The notes: generated by a model from the letters alone, not told the origin. A DNA stretch of 64,000 bases from Pseudomonas orientalis (GCF_001439815.1 NZ_JYLM01000003.1:496001-560000), one strand, 5' to 3'; positions 52,987-63,188 are shown, counted from the first letter of the stretch. Program-made: numbers and translations.

Positions 52987-54617
52987 AAGCCTTCGCCGAG
53001 CTGTACGCCAACCTCGACGCCACGACTTCCAGCAACGCCAAGCTGGCGGCACTGCAAGACTATTTCCAGCAGGCACCGCCCCAGGATGCGGCCTGGGCGG
53101 TGTATTTCCTCTCCGGCGGACGGCCGCGGCAATTGGTACCGACCCGCCTGCTGAGGGATATGGCAACGGAAGCGGCGAGTATCGAGCCGTGGTTGTTCGA
53201 AGAAAGCTACCAATCCGTCGGCGATCTGGCCGAGACGATTTCCCTGCTGCTACCCGAATCGACCTACACCTCGCAAGATGGCCTGGCGGTATGGCTGGAA
53301 GACAAACTGCTGCCGCTGCGCGGCCTTGCGCCGCTTGAACTGGCCGAGCGCCTGCCGGCGCTGTGGGCGCAACTGGACCAACCGAGCCTGATGGTGTGCA
53401 TCAAACTGATCACCGGCAGCTTTCGCGTGGGCGTGTCCAAACTGCTGGTGACCCGCGCACTTGCGGCCATGGCCGGGCTCGACAGCAAACGCGTGGCCCA
53501 ACGGCTGGTGGGCTACACCGACTTGTCCAATCGCCCGACAGCCGCTGGCTACCTCAAGCTGATTGCCGCCGAATCATCCGACGAACATGCGCAACGCGGC
53601 GGTCAGCCCTATCCGTTTTTTCTCGCCCATGGCTTGGCGCAACCGCTGGAGCAGTTTGACGCCCTGCTCGGCTCCCCCGACGACTGGCAGGTGGAATGGA
53701 AATTTGATGGCATTCGCGCGCAACTGGTCAAGCGTGAGGGTCGCCTGTGGGTCTGGTCCCGTGGTGAAGAACTGGTGACCGAGCGTTTCCCCGAGCTGCA
53801 CAGCCTGGTCAGTGGCTTGCCGGATGGCACGGTGATCGACGGTGAAATCGTGGTCTGGAAGGATGCGGTGCAACCTTTCGCCCTGCTGCAACAGCGGATA
53901 GGCCGCAAGACGTTGAGTAAAAAAGTGCTCGAGGATGCGCCGGTGGCGGTGCTCGCCTACGACCTGCTCGAATACCAGGGCGACGACTGGCGCAACCACA
54001 CCCTGGCTGAACGCCGCATGCAGCTGGAACGGGTTATAGCGCAGTGCAACCAACCGGTGCTCTTGCCCTCGCCACTGCTCGAGGGGCAAACCTGGGACGC
54101 GTTGGCCGTGCAACGCGAAGCCTCCCGCAGCCTCGGTGTCGAAGGCATGATGATCAAGGATCGCAAAGGCCTCTACGGCGTGGGCCGCACCAAGGACATG
54201 GGCCTGTGGTGGAAGTGGAAGGTCGACCCGTTCAGCGTCGATGCGGTGTTGATCTACGCCCAGCGCGGCCATGGTCGACGCGCCAGCCTGTACAGCGACT
54301 ACACCTTCGCGGTGTGGGACGGCCCGCCGGGCAGCGAGCGCACACTCGTGCCGTTCGCCAAGGCGTACTCGGGGCTGACTGACGAAGAAATGCGCAAGGT
54401 CGATGCAATCGTGCGCAAGACCACCGTGGAAAAATTCGGCCCCGTCAGCAGTGTCACGCCGAGCATGGTGTTTGAGTTGGGGTTTGAGGGCATCGCCCTG
54501 TCCAAGCGGCACAAGAGCGGCATTGCAGTGCGCTTCCCGCGAATGTTGCGCTGGCGCCAGGATAAACCGGTGGAGGAAGCCGATAGCCTCGCCACGCTGC
54601 AGGACTTGCTGGCCTGA
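52983..54617 (+). CDS. ATP-dependent DNA ligase (LigB/LigC type of the Lhr cluster)
   Basis: 544 residues. The adenylation motif is Lys240 in VEWKFDGIRAQL, followed by motif III (VIDGEIVV) and the IV and V regions GVEGMMIKDRKGLYG and WWKWKVDP. The N-terminal domain of about 200 residues is that of ATP-dependent ligases of the DNA ligase I type. Together with Exo it should seal ends after processing. It overlaps exo by 4 bases. This is separate from the essential NAD-dependent LigA. Confidence 0.92.
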   Translation: MKAFAELYANLDATTSSNAKLAALQDYFQQAPPQDAAWAVYFLSGGRPRQLVPTRLLRDMATEAASIEPWLFEESYQSVGDLAETISLLLPESTYTSQDGLAVWLEDKLLPLRGLAPLELAERLPALWAQLDQPSLMVCIKLITGSFRVGVSKLLVTRALAAMAGLDSKRVAQRLVGYTDLSNRPTAAGYLKLIAAESSDEHAQRGGQPYPFFLAHGLAQPLEQFDALLGSPDDWQVEWKFDGIRAQLVKREGRLWVWSRGEELVTERFPELHSLVSGLPDGTVIDGEIVVWKDAVQPFALLQQRIGRKTLSKKVLEDAPVAVLAYDLLEYQGDDWRNHTLAERRMQLERVIAQCNQPVLLPSPLLEGQTWDALAVQREASRSLGVEGMMIKDRKGLYGVGRTKDMGLWWKWKVDPFSVDAVLIYAQRGHGRRASLYSDYTFAVWDGPPGSERTLVPFAKAYSGLTDEEMRKVDAIVRKTTVEKFGPVSSVTPSMVFELGFEGIALSKRHKSGIAVRFPRMLRWRQDKPVEEADSLATLQDLLA

Positions 54618-54628
54618 CAGAAATCAAC

Positions 54629-54719
54629 TGTGGGAGGGGGCTTGCCCCCGATAGCGGTGGGTCAGACACACATGCTTTGACTGACATACTGCTATCGGGG
54701 GCAAGCCCCCTCCCACATT
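54629..54719. repeat. REP pair, copy 8
   Basis: CTGTGGGAGGGGGCTTGCCC and its inverse, with inner CAGACAC...TGACTGA. It marks the boundary between the exo-lig unit and the amino-acid uptake operon. Confidence 0.9.
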
Positions 54720-54927
54720 GGAATCTCAATATGACCTGTAATGGTGCGACCTTTTCCGAATGCTCATTAGTGGGCATTTCCTACACATAGAAATCCCTCG
54801 TCCCACCTTTTAAAACGATCATTCGGAACTATGGTGCAGAAATTGCTACCAGGGTTGCGTCTGACACCGTTCAGTAACAGTCCTAAACGCGCCACAAGCG
54901 CTTATCTTGGTTTCCAGGGAACACATA

Positions 54928-55707
54928 ATGAAAAAAGCATTGCTGACCCTTTCTGCACTGGCTCTGTGCATGGCTGCAGGTGTTGCAACCGCCAAGGAAT
55001 ACAAGGAATTGCGTTTCGGTGTCGATCCATCCTACGCACCGTTCGAATCCAAAGCCGCCGACGGCAGCCTGGTGGGCTTCGATATTGACCTGGGCAACGC
55101 CATCTGTGCGGAGCTGAAGGTCAAGTGCAAATGGGTTGAAAGCGACTTCGACGGCATGATTCCGGGCCTGAAAGCCAACAAGTTCGACGGTGTGATTTCT
55201 TCGATGACCGTGACCCCGGTGCGCGAGAAGGCGATCGACTTCTCCAACGAGCTGTTCTCGGGCCCCACCTCGCTGGTGTTCAAGAAAGGTGCAGGGTATT
55301 CGACGCCTGAATCGCTCAAGGGCAAATCCGTGGGCTATGAGCAAGGCACCATCCAGGAAGCCTACGCCAAGGCTGTGCTGGACAAGGCCGGCGTGACCAC
55401 CAAGGCCTACGCCAACCAGGACCAGGTGTATGCCGACTTGACGTCCGGTCGCCTCGACGCTTCGGTGCAGGACATGCTGCAAGCCGAACTGGGCTTTCTC
55501 AAGTCGCCAGCCGGTGCCGGCTATGAAGTCAGCGCCGCCATCGACGACCCGCTGTTGCCCTCGAAAACCGCGATCGGTATCAAAAAAGGTAACACTGAGC
55601 TCAAGGCTCTTTTGGATAAAGGTATCAAAGCGTTACACGATGATGGCACCTACGCCACCATCCAGAAGAAACACTTTGGCGATCTGAACCTGTACAGCGG
55701 CAAATAA
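54928..55707 (+). CDS. Polar amino-acid ABC transporter, substrate-binding protein
   Basis: 259 residues from the ATG at 54928 (MKKALLTLSALALCMAAGVA), with AGGGA 8 bases upstream; the signal peptide ends near TAK. HisJ/ArgT/AotJ type: the YAPFESKAADGSLVGFDIDLG ligand loop and the two-Cys pair AICAELKVKCKW. It binds basic or other polar amino acids in the periplasm. It heads a five-gene operon, with an attenuator hairpin after it. Confidence 0.9.
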   Translation: MKKALLTLSALALCMAAGVATAKEYKELRFGVDPSYAPFESKAADGSLVGFDIDLGNAICAELKVKCKWVESDFDGMIPGLKANKFDGVISSMTVTPVREKAIDFSNELFSGPTSLVFKKGAGYSTPESLKGKSVGYEQGTIQEAYAKAVLDKAGVTTKAYANQDQVYADLTSGRLDASVQDMLQAELGFLKSPAGAGYEVSAAIDDPLLPSKTAIGIKKGNTELKALLDKGIKALHDDGTYATIQKKHFGDLNLYSGK

Positions 55708-55715
55708 TGCCCGGG

Positions 55716-55743
55716 GCGCCCCTTTTCAAAGGGGCGCTTTTTT
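55716..55743 (+). terminator. Attenuator between the binding protein and permeases
   Basis: The stem GCGCCCCTTT/AAAGGGGCGC with a two-base loop and TTTTTT lies 9 bases after the binding-protein stop. It should limit permease expression. Confidence 0.92.
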
Positions 55744-55763
55744 ATCGCCATAGGTCCTGATTT

Positions 55764-56492
55764 ATGTTCGAAGATCTGTTGCAAACCCTCGGGCTGAGCG
55801 CGTTCAGCTTGAAGGGTTTCGGCCCGCTGTTGCTGCAAGGCACCTGGATGACGATCAAGTTGTCGGTGTTGTCCCTGGCCGTCAGCGTCTTGCTGGGCCT
55901 GCTCGGCGCCAGCGCCAAACTGTCCAGCCTGCCCTTGCTGCGTATACCCGCCCAGCTGTACACCACCTTGATTCGCGGCGTCCCTGACCTGGTGCTGATG
56001 CTGCTGATTTTCTACAGCCTGCAAACCTGGCTGACCGGCCTGACCGACTTCATGGAATGGGAATACATCGAGATCGACCCATTCAGCGCCGGGGTCATCA
56101 CCCTGGGCTTTATCTACGGTGCTTATTTCACCGAGACTTTTCGTGGCGCGATTCTGGCGGTGCCCCGTGGCCAGCTGGAAGCCGCCACCGCCTACGGGCT
56201 CAAGCGCGGGCAACGGTTTCGCTACGTAACCTTCCCGCAAATGATGCGCTTTGCCCTGCCGGGCATCGGCAATAACTGGATGGTGATGCTCAAGGCCACC
56301 GCGCTGGTGTCGATCATCGGTCTGGCCGACCTGGTGAAAGCGGCCCAGGATGCCGGCAAGAGCACCTACCAACTGTTCTACTTCCTGGTACTCGCCGCGC
56401 TGATCTACCTGCTGATCACCAGCGCCTCCAATTTTCTCTTGCGCCGTCTTGAACGTCGCTACGCCGCAGGTTCACGGGAGGCCGTACGATGA
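55764..56492 (+). CDS. Amino-acid ABC transporter permease (HisQ type)
   Basis: 242 residues. N-terminal LLLQGTWMTIKLSVLSLAVSVLLGLLGA and the coupling EAATAYGLKRGQRFRYVTFPQ loop are typical. Five membrane segments. It pairs with the next gene in the inner membrane. It overlaps it by 4 bases. Confidence 0.92.
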   Translation: MFEDLLQTLGLSAFSLKGFGPLLLQGTWMTIKLSVLSLAVSVLLGLLGASAKLSSLPLLRIPAQLYTTLIRGVPDLVLMLLIFYSLQTWLTGLTDFMEWEYIEIDPFSAGVITLGFIYGAYFTETFRGAILAVPRGQLEAATAYGLKRGQRFRYVTFPQMMRFALPGIGNNWMVMLKATALVSIIGLADLVKAAQDAGKSTYQLFYFLVLAALIYLLITSASNFLLRRLERRYAAGSREAVR

Positions 56493-57199
56493 TCGAGCTT
56501 TTGCAGGACTACTGGCGCCCGTTCCTTTATAGCGACGGCCAGCACATCACCGGCCTGGCCATGACCCTGTGGCTGCTCAGCGCGGCATTGGTGATCGGCT
56601 TTGTAGTATCGATTCCGCTGTCTATCGCCCGTGTATCGCGCAGGCGCCTGGTGCGCTGGCCGGTGCAGTTCTACACCTACCTGTTTCGCGGCACGCCGCT
56701 GTATATCCAGTTGCTGATCTGCTACACCGGCATCTACAGCATCGCCGCCGTTCGCGCGCAACCGGTACTCGATGGGTTCTTTCGCGATGCGATGAACTGC
56801 ACCGTCCTGGCCTTCGCTCTCAACACCTGCGCCTACACCACGGAAATTTTCGCCGGGGCGATCCGCAGCATGGCCCACGGCGAAGTCGAAGCGGCCAAGG
56901 CCTACGGCCTCAGCGGCTGGAAGCTGTACGCCTATGTGATCATGCCGTCTGCGCTGCGCCGTTCGTTGCCCTACTACAGCAACGAAGTGATCCTGATGCT
57001 GCATTCGACCACCGTGGCGTTTACCGCAACCATTCCGGATATCCTCAAAGTCGCCAGGGATGCCAACTCGGCCACCTTCATGACCTTTCAATCATTCGGC
57101 ATCGCGGCGTTGATCTACCTGGCCGTGACCTTTGCCCTGGTCGGTCTGTTTCGACTGGCGGAACGCCGCTGGCTGGCCTTTCTCGGGCCGAGCCATTAA
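56489..57199 (+). CDS. Amino-acid ABC transporter permease (HisM type)
   Basis: 236 residues. The HisM-like LFRGTPLYIQLLICYTGIYS and the EAAKAYGLSGWKLYAYVIMPSALR coupling loop are present. Overlaps the HisQ-type gene by 4 bases. The downstream M14 enzyme begins 9 bases later with a good AAGGAG, so the operon continues. Confidence 0.92.
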   Translation: MIELLQDYWRPFLYSDGQHITGLAMTLWLLSAALVIGFVVSIPLSIARVSRRRLVRWPVQFYTYLFRGTPLYIQLLICYTGIYSIAAVRAQPVLDGFFRDAMNCTVLAFALNTCAYTTEIFAGAIRSMAHGEVEAAKAYGLSGWKLYAYVIMPSALRRSLPYYSNEVILMLHSTTVAFTATIPDILKVARDANSATFMTFQSFGIAALIYLAVTFALVGLFRLAERRWLAFLGPSH

Positions 57200-57208
57200 G
57201 GAGTTTTC

Positions 57209-58327
57209 ATGCGTCATCAGCGACATGACCTGATTGCGCCGGTGCCCGGCACGGCGCGACAGATACACAGTTTCCACTTCGGCCCGGAACAGGCGCCAGG
57301 CAAGGTCTACATCCAATCATCACTGCACGCCGACGAACTGCCGGGCATGCTGGTGGCCTGGCACTTGAAGGTGCGCCTGGCACAGCTGGCGGCCGCCGGG
57401 CGCTTGCGCAGCGAAATCGTACTGGTGCCGGTCGCCAACCCCGTCGGGCTGGAACAGGTGCTGATGGACATCCCCCTGGGCCGTTACGAGCTGGAAAGCG
57501 GACAGAATTTCAATCGCCTGTTTGTCGACCTCAGCGACGCGGTTGCGGGTCAGGTTGAAGCGTTACTGGGCAATGACGCTCAGCGCAACGCCCAGTTGAT
57601 CCGCACCGCCTTATCCGGCGCCCTGGCCGCGCAGACCGCGTCGACTCAATTGCAATCCCAGCGCCTGGTGCTGCAGCGCCTGGCGTGCGATGCCGACATG
57701 GTGCTGGACCTGCACTGCGACTTCGAAGCCGTGGCGCACCTCTACACCACGCCCGAGGCCTGGCCGCAGGTGGAGCCGCTGGCGCGCTACCTGGGCTCGG
57801 AGGCCAACCTGCTGGCCACCGATTCCGGCGGGCAGTCCTTTGATGAATGTTTCACCCTGGTGTGGTGGCAGTTGCAGCAACGCTTCGGCAAGCGCTTCCC
57901 GATCCCCCTGGGCAGTTTTTCCGTGACCGTCGAATTGCGCGGCCAGGGCGACGTCAACCACGGCCTGGCGGCCCTGGACTGCCAGGCGATCATTGATTAC
58001 CTGACCCACTTCGGCGCAATTGAAGGCGACGCGCCGCCACTGCCCGCGCTGCCCTACCCGGCCACGCCACTGGCGGGCGTGGAGCCTGTGACCACGTCGG
58101 TGGGCGGCTTGCTGGTATTCCACGCCTTGCCGGGGGAATACCTGGAGGCCGGGCAGCTTGTCGCCGAAATCATCGACCCCATTACGGACCGCGTAACGCC
58201 CGTGCATTGCCGCAATGCCGGCCTGCTGTACGCCCGCTCGCTGCGACGCATGGCCACCGCCGGGATGGTGATCAGCCATGTCGCCGGCGCAGAGGCTTAC
58301 CGCAGCGGCTACCTACTTTCGCCTTGA
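57209..58327 (+). CDS. Succinylglutamate desuccinylase/aspartoacylase-like enzyme (AotO-like)
   Basis: 372 residues. Zinc ligands of the M14/AspA family are His40 and Glu43 in SLHADELPG, and His169 in VLDLHCD. A C-terminal barrel domain ends with VTPVHCRNAGLLYAR. In P. aeruginosa aotJQMOP a gene of this kind, AotO, lies between the permease and the ATPase with no assigned activity. The same gene order here suggests hydrolysis of an imported N-acyl or amide substrate, which is inference. The active site appears complete. Confidence 0.82.
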   Translation: MRHQRHDLIAPVPGTARQIHSFHFGPEQAPGKVYIQSSLHADELPGMLVAWHLKVRLAQLAAAGRLRSEIVLVPVANPVGLEQVLMDIPLGRYELESGQNFNRLFVDLSDAVAGQVEALLGNDAQRNAQLIRTALSGALAAQTASTQLQSQRLVLQRLACDADMVLDLHCDFEAVAHLYTTPEAWPQVEPLARYLGSEANLLATDSGGQSFDECFTLVWWQLQQRFGKRFPIPLGSFSVTVELRGQGDVNHGLAALDCQAIIDYLTHFGAIEGDAPPLPALPYPATPLAGVEPVTTSVGGLLVFHALPGEYLEAGQLVAEIIDPITDRVTPVHCRNAGLLYARSLRRMATAGMVISHVAGAEAYRSGYLLSP

Positions 58328-58340
58328 GGATGCACGCTCC

Positions 58341-59105
58341 ATGTACAAATTGACCGTTGAAGGCCTGCATAAAAGCTATGGCGACAATGAAGTGCTCAAA
58401 GGTGTCTCGCTCAAGGCCAGGACCGGCGATGTGATCAGCCTGATCGGCGCCAGCGGCTCGGGCAAGAGCACCTTCCTGCGCTGCATCAACTTCCTGGAAA
58501 CCCCCAACGACGGCGCCATGACCCTGGATGGTCAAGTGATCCGCATGGTCAGCGACCGCCACGGCATGCGCGTGGCCGACGATGCCGAGTTGCAACGCTT
58601 GCGCACGCGGCTGGCCATGGTATTCCAGCACTTCAACCTGTGGAGCCACATGAGCGTGCTGGAAAACATCACCATGGCGCCGCGCCGCGTACTGGGGTGC
58701 AGCAAGAAAGACGCTGAAGACCGCGCCCGCCGCTACCTGGATAAAGTCGGCCTGCCCGCGCGGGTGGCCGATCAATATCCGGCGTTCCTGTCCGGCGGCC
58801 AACAGCAACGGGTCGCGATTGCCCGCGCGCTGGCAATGGAGCCCGAGGTGATGCTGTTCGATGAACCCACCTCGGCATTGGACCCGGAGTTGGTGGGTGA
58901 AGTGTTGAAAGTGATCCAGGGCCTGGCCGAAGAAGGCCGCACCATGATCATGGTGACCCACGAAATGAGCTTCGCGCGCAAAGTCTCAAGCCAGATATTG
59001 TTCCTGCACCAGGGCCGAGTGGAAGAGCAAGGTGCGCCGGCGGACGTGCTGGGCAATCCGAAGAGCGAGCGCCTGCAGCAATTCTTGAGCGGCAACTTGA
59101 AGTAA
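58341..59105 (+). CDS. Amino-acid ABC transporter ATPase (HisP type)
   Basis: 254 residues from the ATG at 58341 (MYKLTVEGLHKSYGD); an earlier in-frame reading would overlap the previous gene. Walker A GASGSGKST, signature LSGGQQQRV, Walker B VMLFDEPTSALDP and the switch His in VTHEMSF are present. The insert VIRMVSDRHGMRVADD is usual for HisP/AotP. It completes the SBP-Q-M-M14-P operon; no argR is adjacent, unlike aot. Confidence 0.93.
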   Translation: MYKLTVEGLHKSYGDNEVLKGVSLKARTGDVISLIGASGSGKSTFLRCINFLETPNDGAMTLDGQVIRMVSDRHGMRVADDAELQRLRTRLAMVFQHFNLWSHMSVLENITMAPRRVLGCSKKDAEDRARRYLDKVGLPARVADQYPAFLSGGQQQRVAIARALAMEPEVMLFDEPTSALDPELVGEVLKVIQGLAEEGRTMIMVTHEMSFARKVSSQILFLHQGRVEEQGAPADVLGNPKSERLQQFLSGNLK

Positions 59106-59162
59106 ACCTTTGGGGCGCCTGGGGGGTCTGTGCATTAGAGCCTCCAGAGCGTCCGCCGCCGC

Positions 59163-61643
59163 ATGGCAAAACCCGTCGACTTCGCCAAACAATGGTTTGC
59201 CACCCGCGGCTGGCGCCCGTTCGCCTTTCAGAAAGACGTGTGGAAGGCCGTCAAAGAGGGCCAGTCAGGCTTATTGCATGCGAGTACCGGCGCGGGTAAA
59301 ACCTATGCGCTGTGGTTTGCGGCCCTCAATCGTTTTGCCATCTCGCGTCCACCCGCGACCGGCAAGCGCAAGGCCCCGGCCGAACCCTTGACTGTGCTGT
59401 GGATCACCCCCATGCGTGCCTTGGCCGCCGACACCGCGCGCGCCCTCGAGGCGCCATTGGCCGCACTGCAGATCCCCTGGAGCGTCGGCCTGCGCACGGG
59501 CGACACCAGCAGCAGCGAGCGTGCGCGCCAGACCCGCCGCCAGCCCACCACGCTGATCACCACGCCGGAAAGCCTGACGCTGATGCTCGCGCGCGCCGAC
59601 AGCGAGGTCAGCCTGGAGCATCTGCGCATGGTGGTGGTGGATGAGTGGCACGAACTGATCGGCAATAAACGCGGCGTGCAACTGCAATTGGCGTTGGCGC
59701 GGCTGCGGCGCTGGCATCCGGAGTTGCTGGTGTGGGGTATTTCCGCAACCCTGGGTAATCAGGCGCACGCGCTGGAGGTGTTGGTCCCACAGGGTGGCGG
59801 GGTCAATGTGCAGGGGCACACGGCCAAACAGCTACAGGTCGACACCCTGTTGCCGCCCACCGCCGAACGCTTTCCCTGGGCCGGGCATATCGGTTTGAAG
59901 ATGCTGCCGCAAGTCGTGGCTGAAGTGGATTCGAGCAGCAGCTGCCTGGTATTCACCAACACCCGCGCGCAGTCGGAAATCTGGTACCAGGCGCTGCTGG
60001 AGGCCAGGCCGGACTGGGCCGGGCTGATTGCGCTGCATCACGGCTCGCTGTCGCGGGAAACCCGTGACTGGGTGGAGCGTGCGCTGAAAGAAGGCCTACT
60101 CAAAGCCGTTGTGTGTACCTCCAGTCTGGACCTGGGCGTGGATTTTCTGCCGGTGGAACGAGTACTGCAGATCGGCTCGGCCAAGGGTGTGGCGCGCCTG
60201 ATGCAACGCGCCGGCCGCTCGGGGCATGCACCAGGGCGGCCATCCCGGGTGACATTGGTGCCGACCCACAGCCTGGAGCTGGTGGAAGCCGCCGCCGCAC
60301 AGGATGCGATTGCCCAGCGTCGCATCGAAGCCCGCGAATCCCCCCACAAACCTCTGGATGTGCTGGTGCAGCATTTGGTCAGCATGGCCCTGGGCGGCGG
60401 GTTTACCCCCGATGCGCTGCTGGCGGAGGTACGCGGAGCCTGGGCCTACCGCGACCTGACCGACGCCGATTGGGCCTGGGCCCTGGCCTTTGTGCGCCAT
60501 GGCGGGCTGTCGCTCACCGCCTACCCGGATTACCGCCGCGTCGAGCCCGACGAACAGGGCATCTGGCGCGTCCCCGATGCGCGCCTGGCACGCCGCCATC
60601 GCATGAGCGTGGGCACCATCGTCAGTGATGCGAGTATTCATCTGAAGTATTGGAGCAAGGGCGGCGGCGGCAAGAACCTCGGCAGTGTCGAGGAAGGCTT
60701 TATTGCAAGGCTCAAGCCGGGGGACGGCTTTCTGTTCGCCGGGCGCCTGCTGGAATTGGTGCGCGTGGAAAACATGACCGCCTATGTACGCCGCAGCACC
60801 GCGAAAAAAGCGGCCGTGCCGCGCTGGAATGGCGGGCGCATGCCGCTTTCCAATGAGCTGGCGCAGGCGGTGATAGAGCGCTTCGACGCGGCGGCGCAGG
60901 GTCGCTTCGAAGGGCCGGAGATGCAGGCGGTGCAGCCATTACTGCAGACACAATTGCGCTGGTCCGGCCTGCCGACCCGCGATCACTTGCTGGCGGAGTT
61001 TCTCAAGTCGCGCGAGGGCTGGCACCTGTTTCTCTACCCGTTCGCCGGGCGCCAGGTGCATCTGGGGCTGGCGAGTCTGCTGGCATGGCGCGTCAGCCGG
61101 CGGCAACCGGTGACCTTTTCCATTGCGGTCAATGACTATGGGCTGGAACTGCTGAGCGCCACCGAGGTGCACTGGCCCGATGTAATCAACGAGGCCCTGC
61201 TCAGCCCGCAGGATTTGTTGACGGATGTAGCAGCCAGCCTCAATGCCGGTGAGCTGGCGTTGCGCCGCTTTCGCGAAATCGCGCGCATTGCCGGGCTGGT
61301 GTTCGCCGGTTATCCGGGGGCGCCGAAAAGTACGCGTCAGGTGCAGGCTTCCAGCGGGTTGTTCTTTGAAGTCTTCAAGCAATATGACCCACAGAACCTG
61401 CTGCTGGCCCAGGCTGGGGAGGAGGTGCTGCGCAACGAACTGGACATTCAGCGCCTGGAAGAGACGTTGCTGCGCCTGTCGGCATTGCAACTGGACCTGC
61501 ATGTGATCCAACGCCCTACGCCCCTGGCCTTCCCGCTACTGGTGGAGCGGATGCGCGAAAGCCTGAGTTCGGAAAAACTCTCGGAGCGCATTGCGCGGAT
61601 GGTCAAGGACCTGGAAAAAATCGCGGACAAAGGAAAAGCTTAA
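59163..61643 (+). CDS. lhr: Lhr-Core DNA helicase, ligase-associated
   Basis: 826 residues, superfamily 2. Walker A is in [12 protein letters not shown] near residue 41; the DEAD-type box is VVDEWHEL near residue 159; motif III is GISATLG; motif VI is [14 protein letters not shown] winged-helix and the Lhr-Core domain follow. Length matches the Lhr-Core form. It translocates 3'-5' on DNA and unwinds RNA:DNA hybrids in the P. putida homologue (literature). Stop and next start overlap by one base (TAATG). Its start has a poor Shine-Dalgarno, and the upstream operon ends 57 bases before. Confidence 0.93.
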   Translation: MAKPVDFAKQWFATRGWRPFAFQKDVWKAVKEGQSGLLHASTGAGKTYALWFAALNRFAISRPPATGKRKAPAEPLTVLWITPMRALAADTARALEAPLAALQIPWSVGLRTGDTSSSERARQTRRQPTTLITTPESLTLMLARADSEVSLEHLRMVVVDEWHELIGNKRGVQLQLALARLRRWHPELLVWGISATLGNQAHALEVLVPQGGGVNVQGHTAKQLQVDTLLPPTAERFPWAGHIGLKMLPQVVAEVDSSSSCLVFTNTRAQSEIWYQALLEARPDWAGLIALHHGSLSRETRDWVERALKEGLLKAVVCTSSLDLGVDFLPVERVLQIGSAKGVARLMQRAGRSGHAPGRPSRVTLVPTHSLELVEAAAAQDAIAQRRIEARESPHKPLDVLVQHLVSMALGGGFTPDALLAEVRGAWAYRDLTDADWAWALAFVRHGGLSLTAYPDYRRVEPDEQGIWRVPDARLARRHRMSVGTIVSDASIHLKYWSKGGGGKNLGSVEEGFIARLKPGDGFLFAGRLLELVRVENMTAYVRRSTAKKAAVPRWNGGRMPLSNELAQAVIERFDAAAQGRFEGPEMQAVQPLLQTQLRWSGLPTRDHLLAEFLKSREGWHLFLYPFAGRQVHLGLASLLAWRVSRRQPVTFSIAVNDYGLELLSATEVHWPDVINEALLSPQDLLTDVAASLNAGELALRRFREIARIAGLVFAGYPGAPKSTRQVQASSGLFFEVFKQYDPQNLLLAQAGEEVLRNELDIQRLEETLLRLSALQLDLHVIQRPTPLAFPLLVERMRESLSSEKLSERIARMVKDLEKIADKGKA

Positions 61644-62293
61644 TGGTGTGTTCGGTAACGCTTGAGGGTGAGCAGTTGTGGTTGCTGGCGGACAAAGCGG
61701 CGTATTGGCCGGCGCGCCAATGCCTGCTGATCGCCGACGCTCACTTCGGCAAGGCCTCGGCCTACCGCAGCCTCGGGCAGCCCGTGCCCCAAGGCACCAC
61801 GAGCGAAAACCTGCAGCGCCTGGACCGGCTGCTGTCGGCGTTTCCCTGCGCTCAGGTGATCTTCCTCGGCGACTTCCTCCACGGACCCGGCTCCCACGCC
61901 AGCGGCACCCTGGGCGCGCTCAGGGCCTGGCGAGCGCGCCATGCGCAGTTGCCGATCACCTTGATTCGCGGCAATCACGATCAACGCGCCGGTGATCCAC
62001 CTGCCGATTTGCGCATCGAGGTCGTACCGGAGCCCCTGTTGATGGGGCCGTTCGCGCTGCAGCACGAGCCGGACGCCCATCCCAGCCATCATGTGCTGGC
62101 CGGGCACGTCCATCCGGTGTATCGCTTGCGCGGTAGAGGTCGGCAGAGCCTGCGCCTGCCCTGCTTCCAGATTGGTACGCGCGTCAGCCTGCTGCCTGCA
62201 TTTGGCGCATTTACCGGCGGTTACGCGGTGGAGCTGGACAATGAGCGCCGAATCTTTGTGATCGGCGATCAAGAGGTTTGGCCGGTTCAGTGA
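61643..62293 (+). CDS. MPE-family metallophosphoesterase (PdeM-like), Lhr partner
   Basis: 216 residues. Metal motifs are DAHFGKASAYR, GDFLHGPGSH, IRGNHDQ and the late GHVHPVYR. The set is that of calcineurin-type DNA nucleases seen as ligase-associated DNA damage response endonuclease. Coupled to lhr by a TAATG overlap. Mn-dependent nuclease activity is reported for the P. putida protein. It ends the lhr-mpe unit. Confidence 0.9.
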   Translation: MVCSVTLEGEQLWLLADKAAYWPARQCLLIADAHFGKASAYRSLGQPVPQGTTSENLQRLDRLLSAFPCAQVIFLGDFLHGPGSHASGTLGALRAWRARHAQLPITLIRGNHDQRAGDPPADLRIEVVPEPLLMGPFALQHEPDAHPSHHVLAGHVHPVYRLRGRGRQSLRLPCFQIGTRVSLLPAFGAFTGGYAVELDNERRIFVIGDQEVWPVQ

Positions 62294-62315
62294 ACAACGC
62301 CCGGGCGTTCGAGCA

Positions 62316-62513
62316 TCAGGCTACCGGCGAGGGTGGCGGCTCATCCGGCAGGGTCGGTTCACCCGGTTCCGTAGGCTGCGGATAGTCCGGTTCAGGTTGG
62401 CCGGGGATGCCGCCCGCATAAGCAGGATCGGCCATCAGGGACCAGGCCAGAACGCCAATCTGGTTGGGTTCAAGCCGGGCAAGTTCTGCGCTGATTCGCG
62501 GGTTGATCTTCAT
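62316..62513 (-). CDS. Small Pro-rich protein of 65 residues
   Basis: I do not recognise the function. The start MKINPRISAELARLEP has GAGGAG 6 bases upstream; an earlier in-frame ATG lacks this. An N-terminal helix (ISAELARLEPNQIGVLAWSLM) precedes a Pro/Glu-rich end with repeated QPEPDYPQPTEPGEPTLPDE spacing. No signal peptide. It lies between MPE and dcd on the minus strand. Confidence 0.6.
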   Translation of the reverse strand: MKINPRISAELARLEPNQIGVLAWSLMADPAYAGGIPGQPEPDYPQPTEPGEPTLPDEPPPSPVA

Positions 62514-62621
62514 AGGGCACTCCTCAAGCGTGGCTCGACGCGTTTTACACGCGCCGAGGCAGTACACCTAGATAGAGTCACTTTTTGCAGACTAATTCCC
62601 TTAAGCCGTAGGAGCTTTCGA

Positions 62622-63188
62622 TCAAGCGCGTGGGAGAGTAACGCCACGCTGGCCCTGATACTTGCCCGCACGGTCCTTGTAGGACACTTCGCAGGCCTCG
62701 TCGGACTGCAGGAACAGCATCTGCGCCACGCCTTCGTTGGCGTAGATTTTTGCCGGCAAGGTGGTGGTGTTGGAGAACTCCAGGGTCACGTGGCCTTCCC
62801 ACTCGGGTTCCAGCGGGGTCACATTGACGATGATGCCGCAACGGGCATAGGTGCTTTTACCCAGGCAGATGGTCAATACGTCCCGTGGAATACGGAAGAA
62901 TTCTACGGTGCGGGCCAGGGCGAAGGAGTTTGGCGGGATGATGCACACGTCGCTCTTGACGTCGACGAAGCTTTTTTCGTCGAAGTTCTTCGGATCGACG
63001 ATCGCCGAGTTGATATTGGTGAACACCTTGAATTCATCGGCGCAACGCACGTCGTAGCCATAGCTGGAAACCCCGTACGAAATCACGCGCGCGTCGCCTT
63101 CACCACGAATCTGGCGCTCGACGAACGGTTCGATCATGCCGTGTTCCTGCGCCATGCGGCGAATCCACTTGTCCGATTTGATGCTCAT
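62622..63188 (-). CDS. dcd: dCTP deaminase
   Basis: 188 residues, the usual length. Hallmarks are SYGYDVRC, the [14 protein letters not shown] segment and [10 protein letters not shown] with the catalytic Glu in [18 protein letters not shown]. It deaminates dCTP to dUTP in the cytoplasm. Monocistronic; C-terminal [10 protein letters not shown] is intact. Confidence 0.95.
   Translation of the reverse strand: MSIKSDKWIRRMAQEHGMIEPFVERQIRGEGDARVISYGVSSYGYDVRCADEFKVFTNINSAIVDPKNFDEKSFVDVKSDVCIIPPNSFALARTVEFFRIPRDVLTICLGKSTYARCGIIVNVTPLEPEWEGHVTLEFSNTTTLPAKIYANEGVAQMLFLQSDEACEVSYKDRAGKYQGQRGVTLPRA

Noticed and set aside
46446..54719. REP pairs considered as a dispersed CRISPR-like array
   Set aside because: The copies are inverted pairs kilobases apart with genes between; there are no regular spacers and no cas genes.
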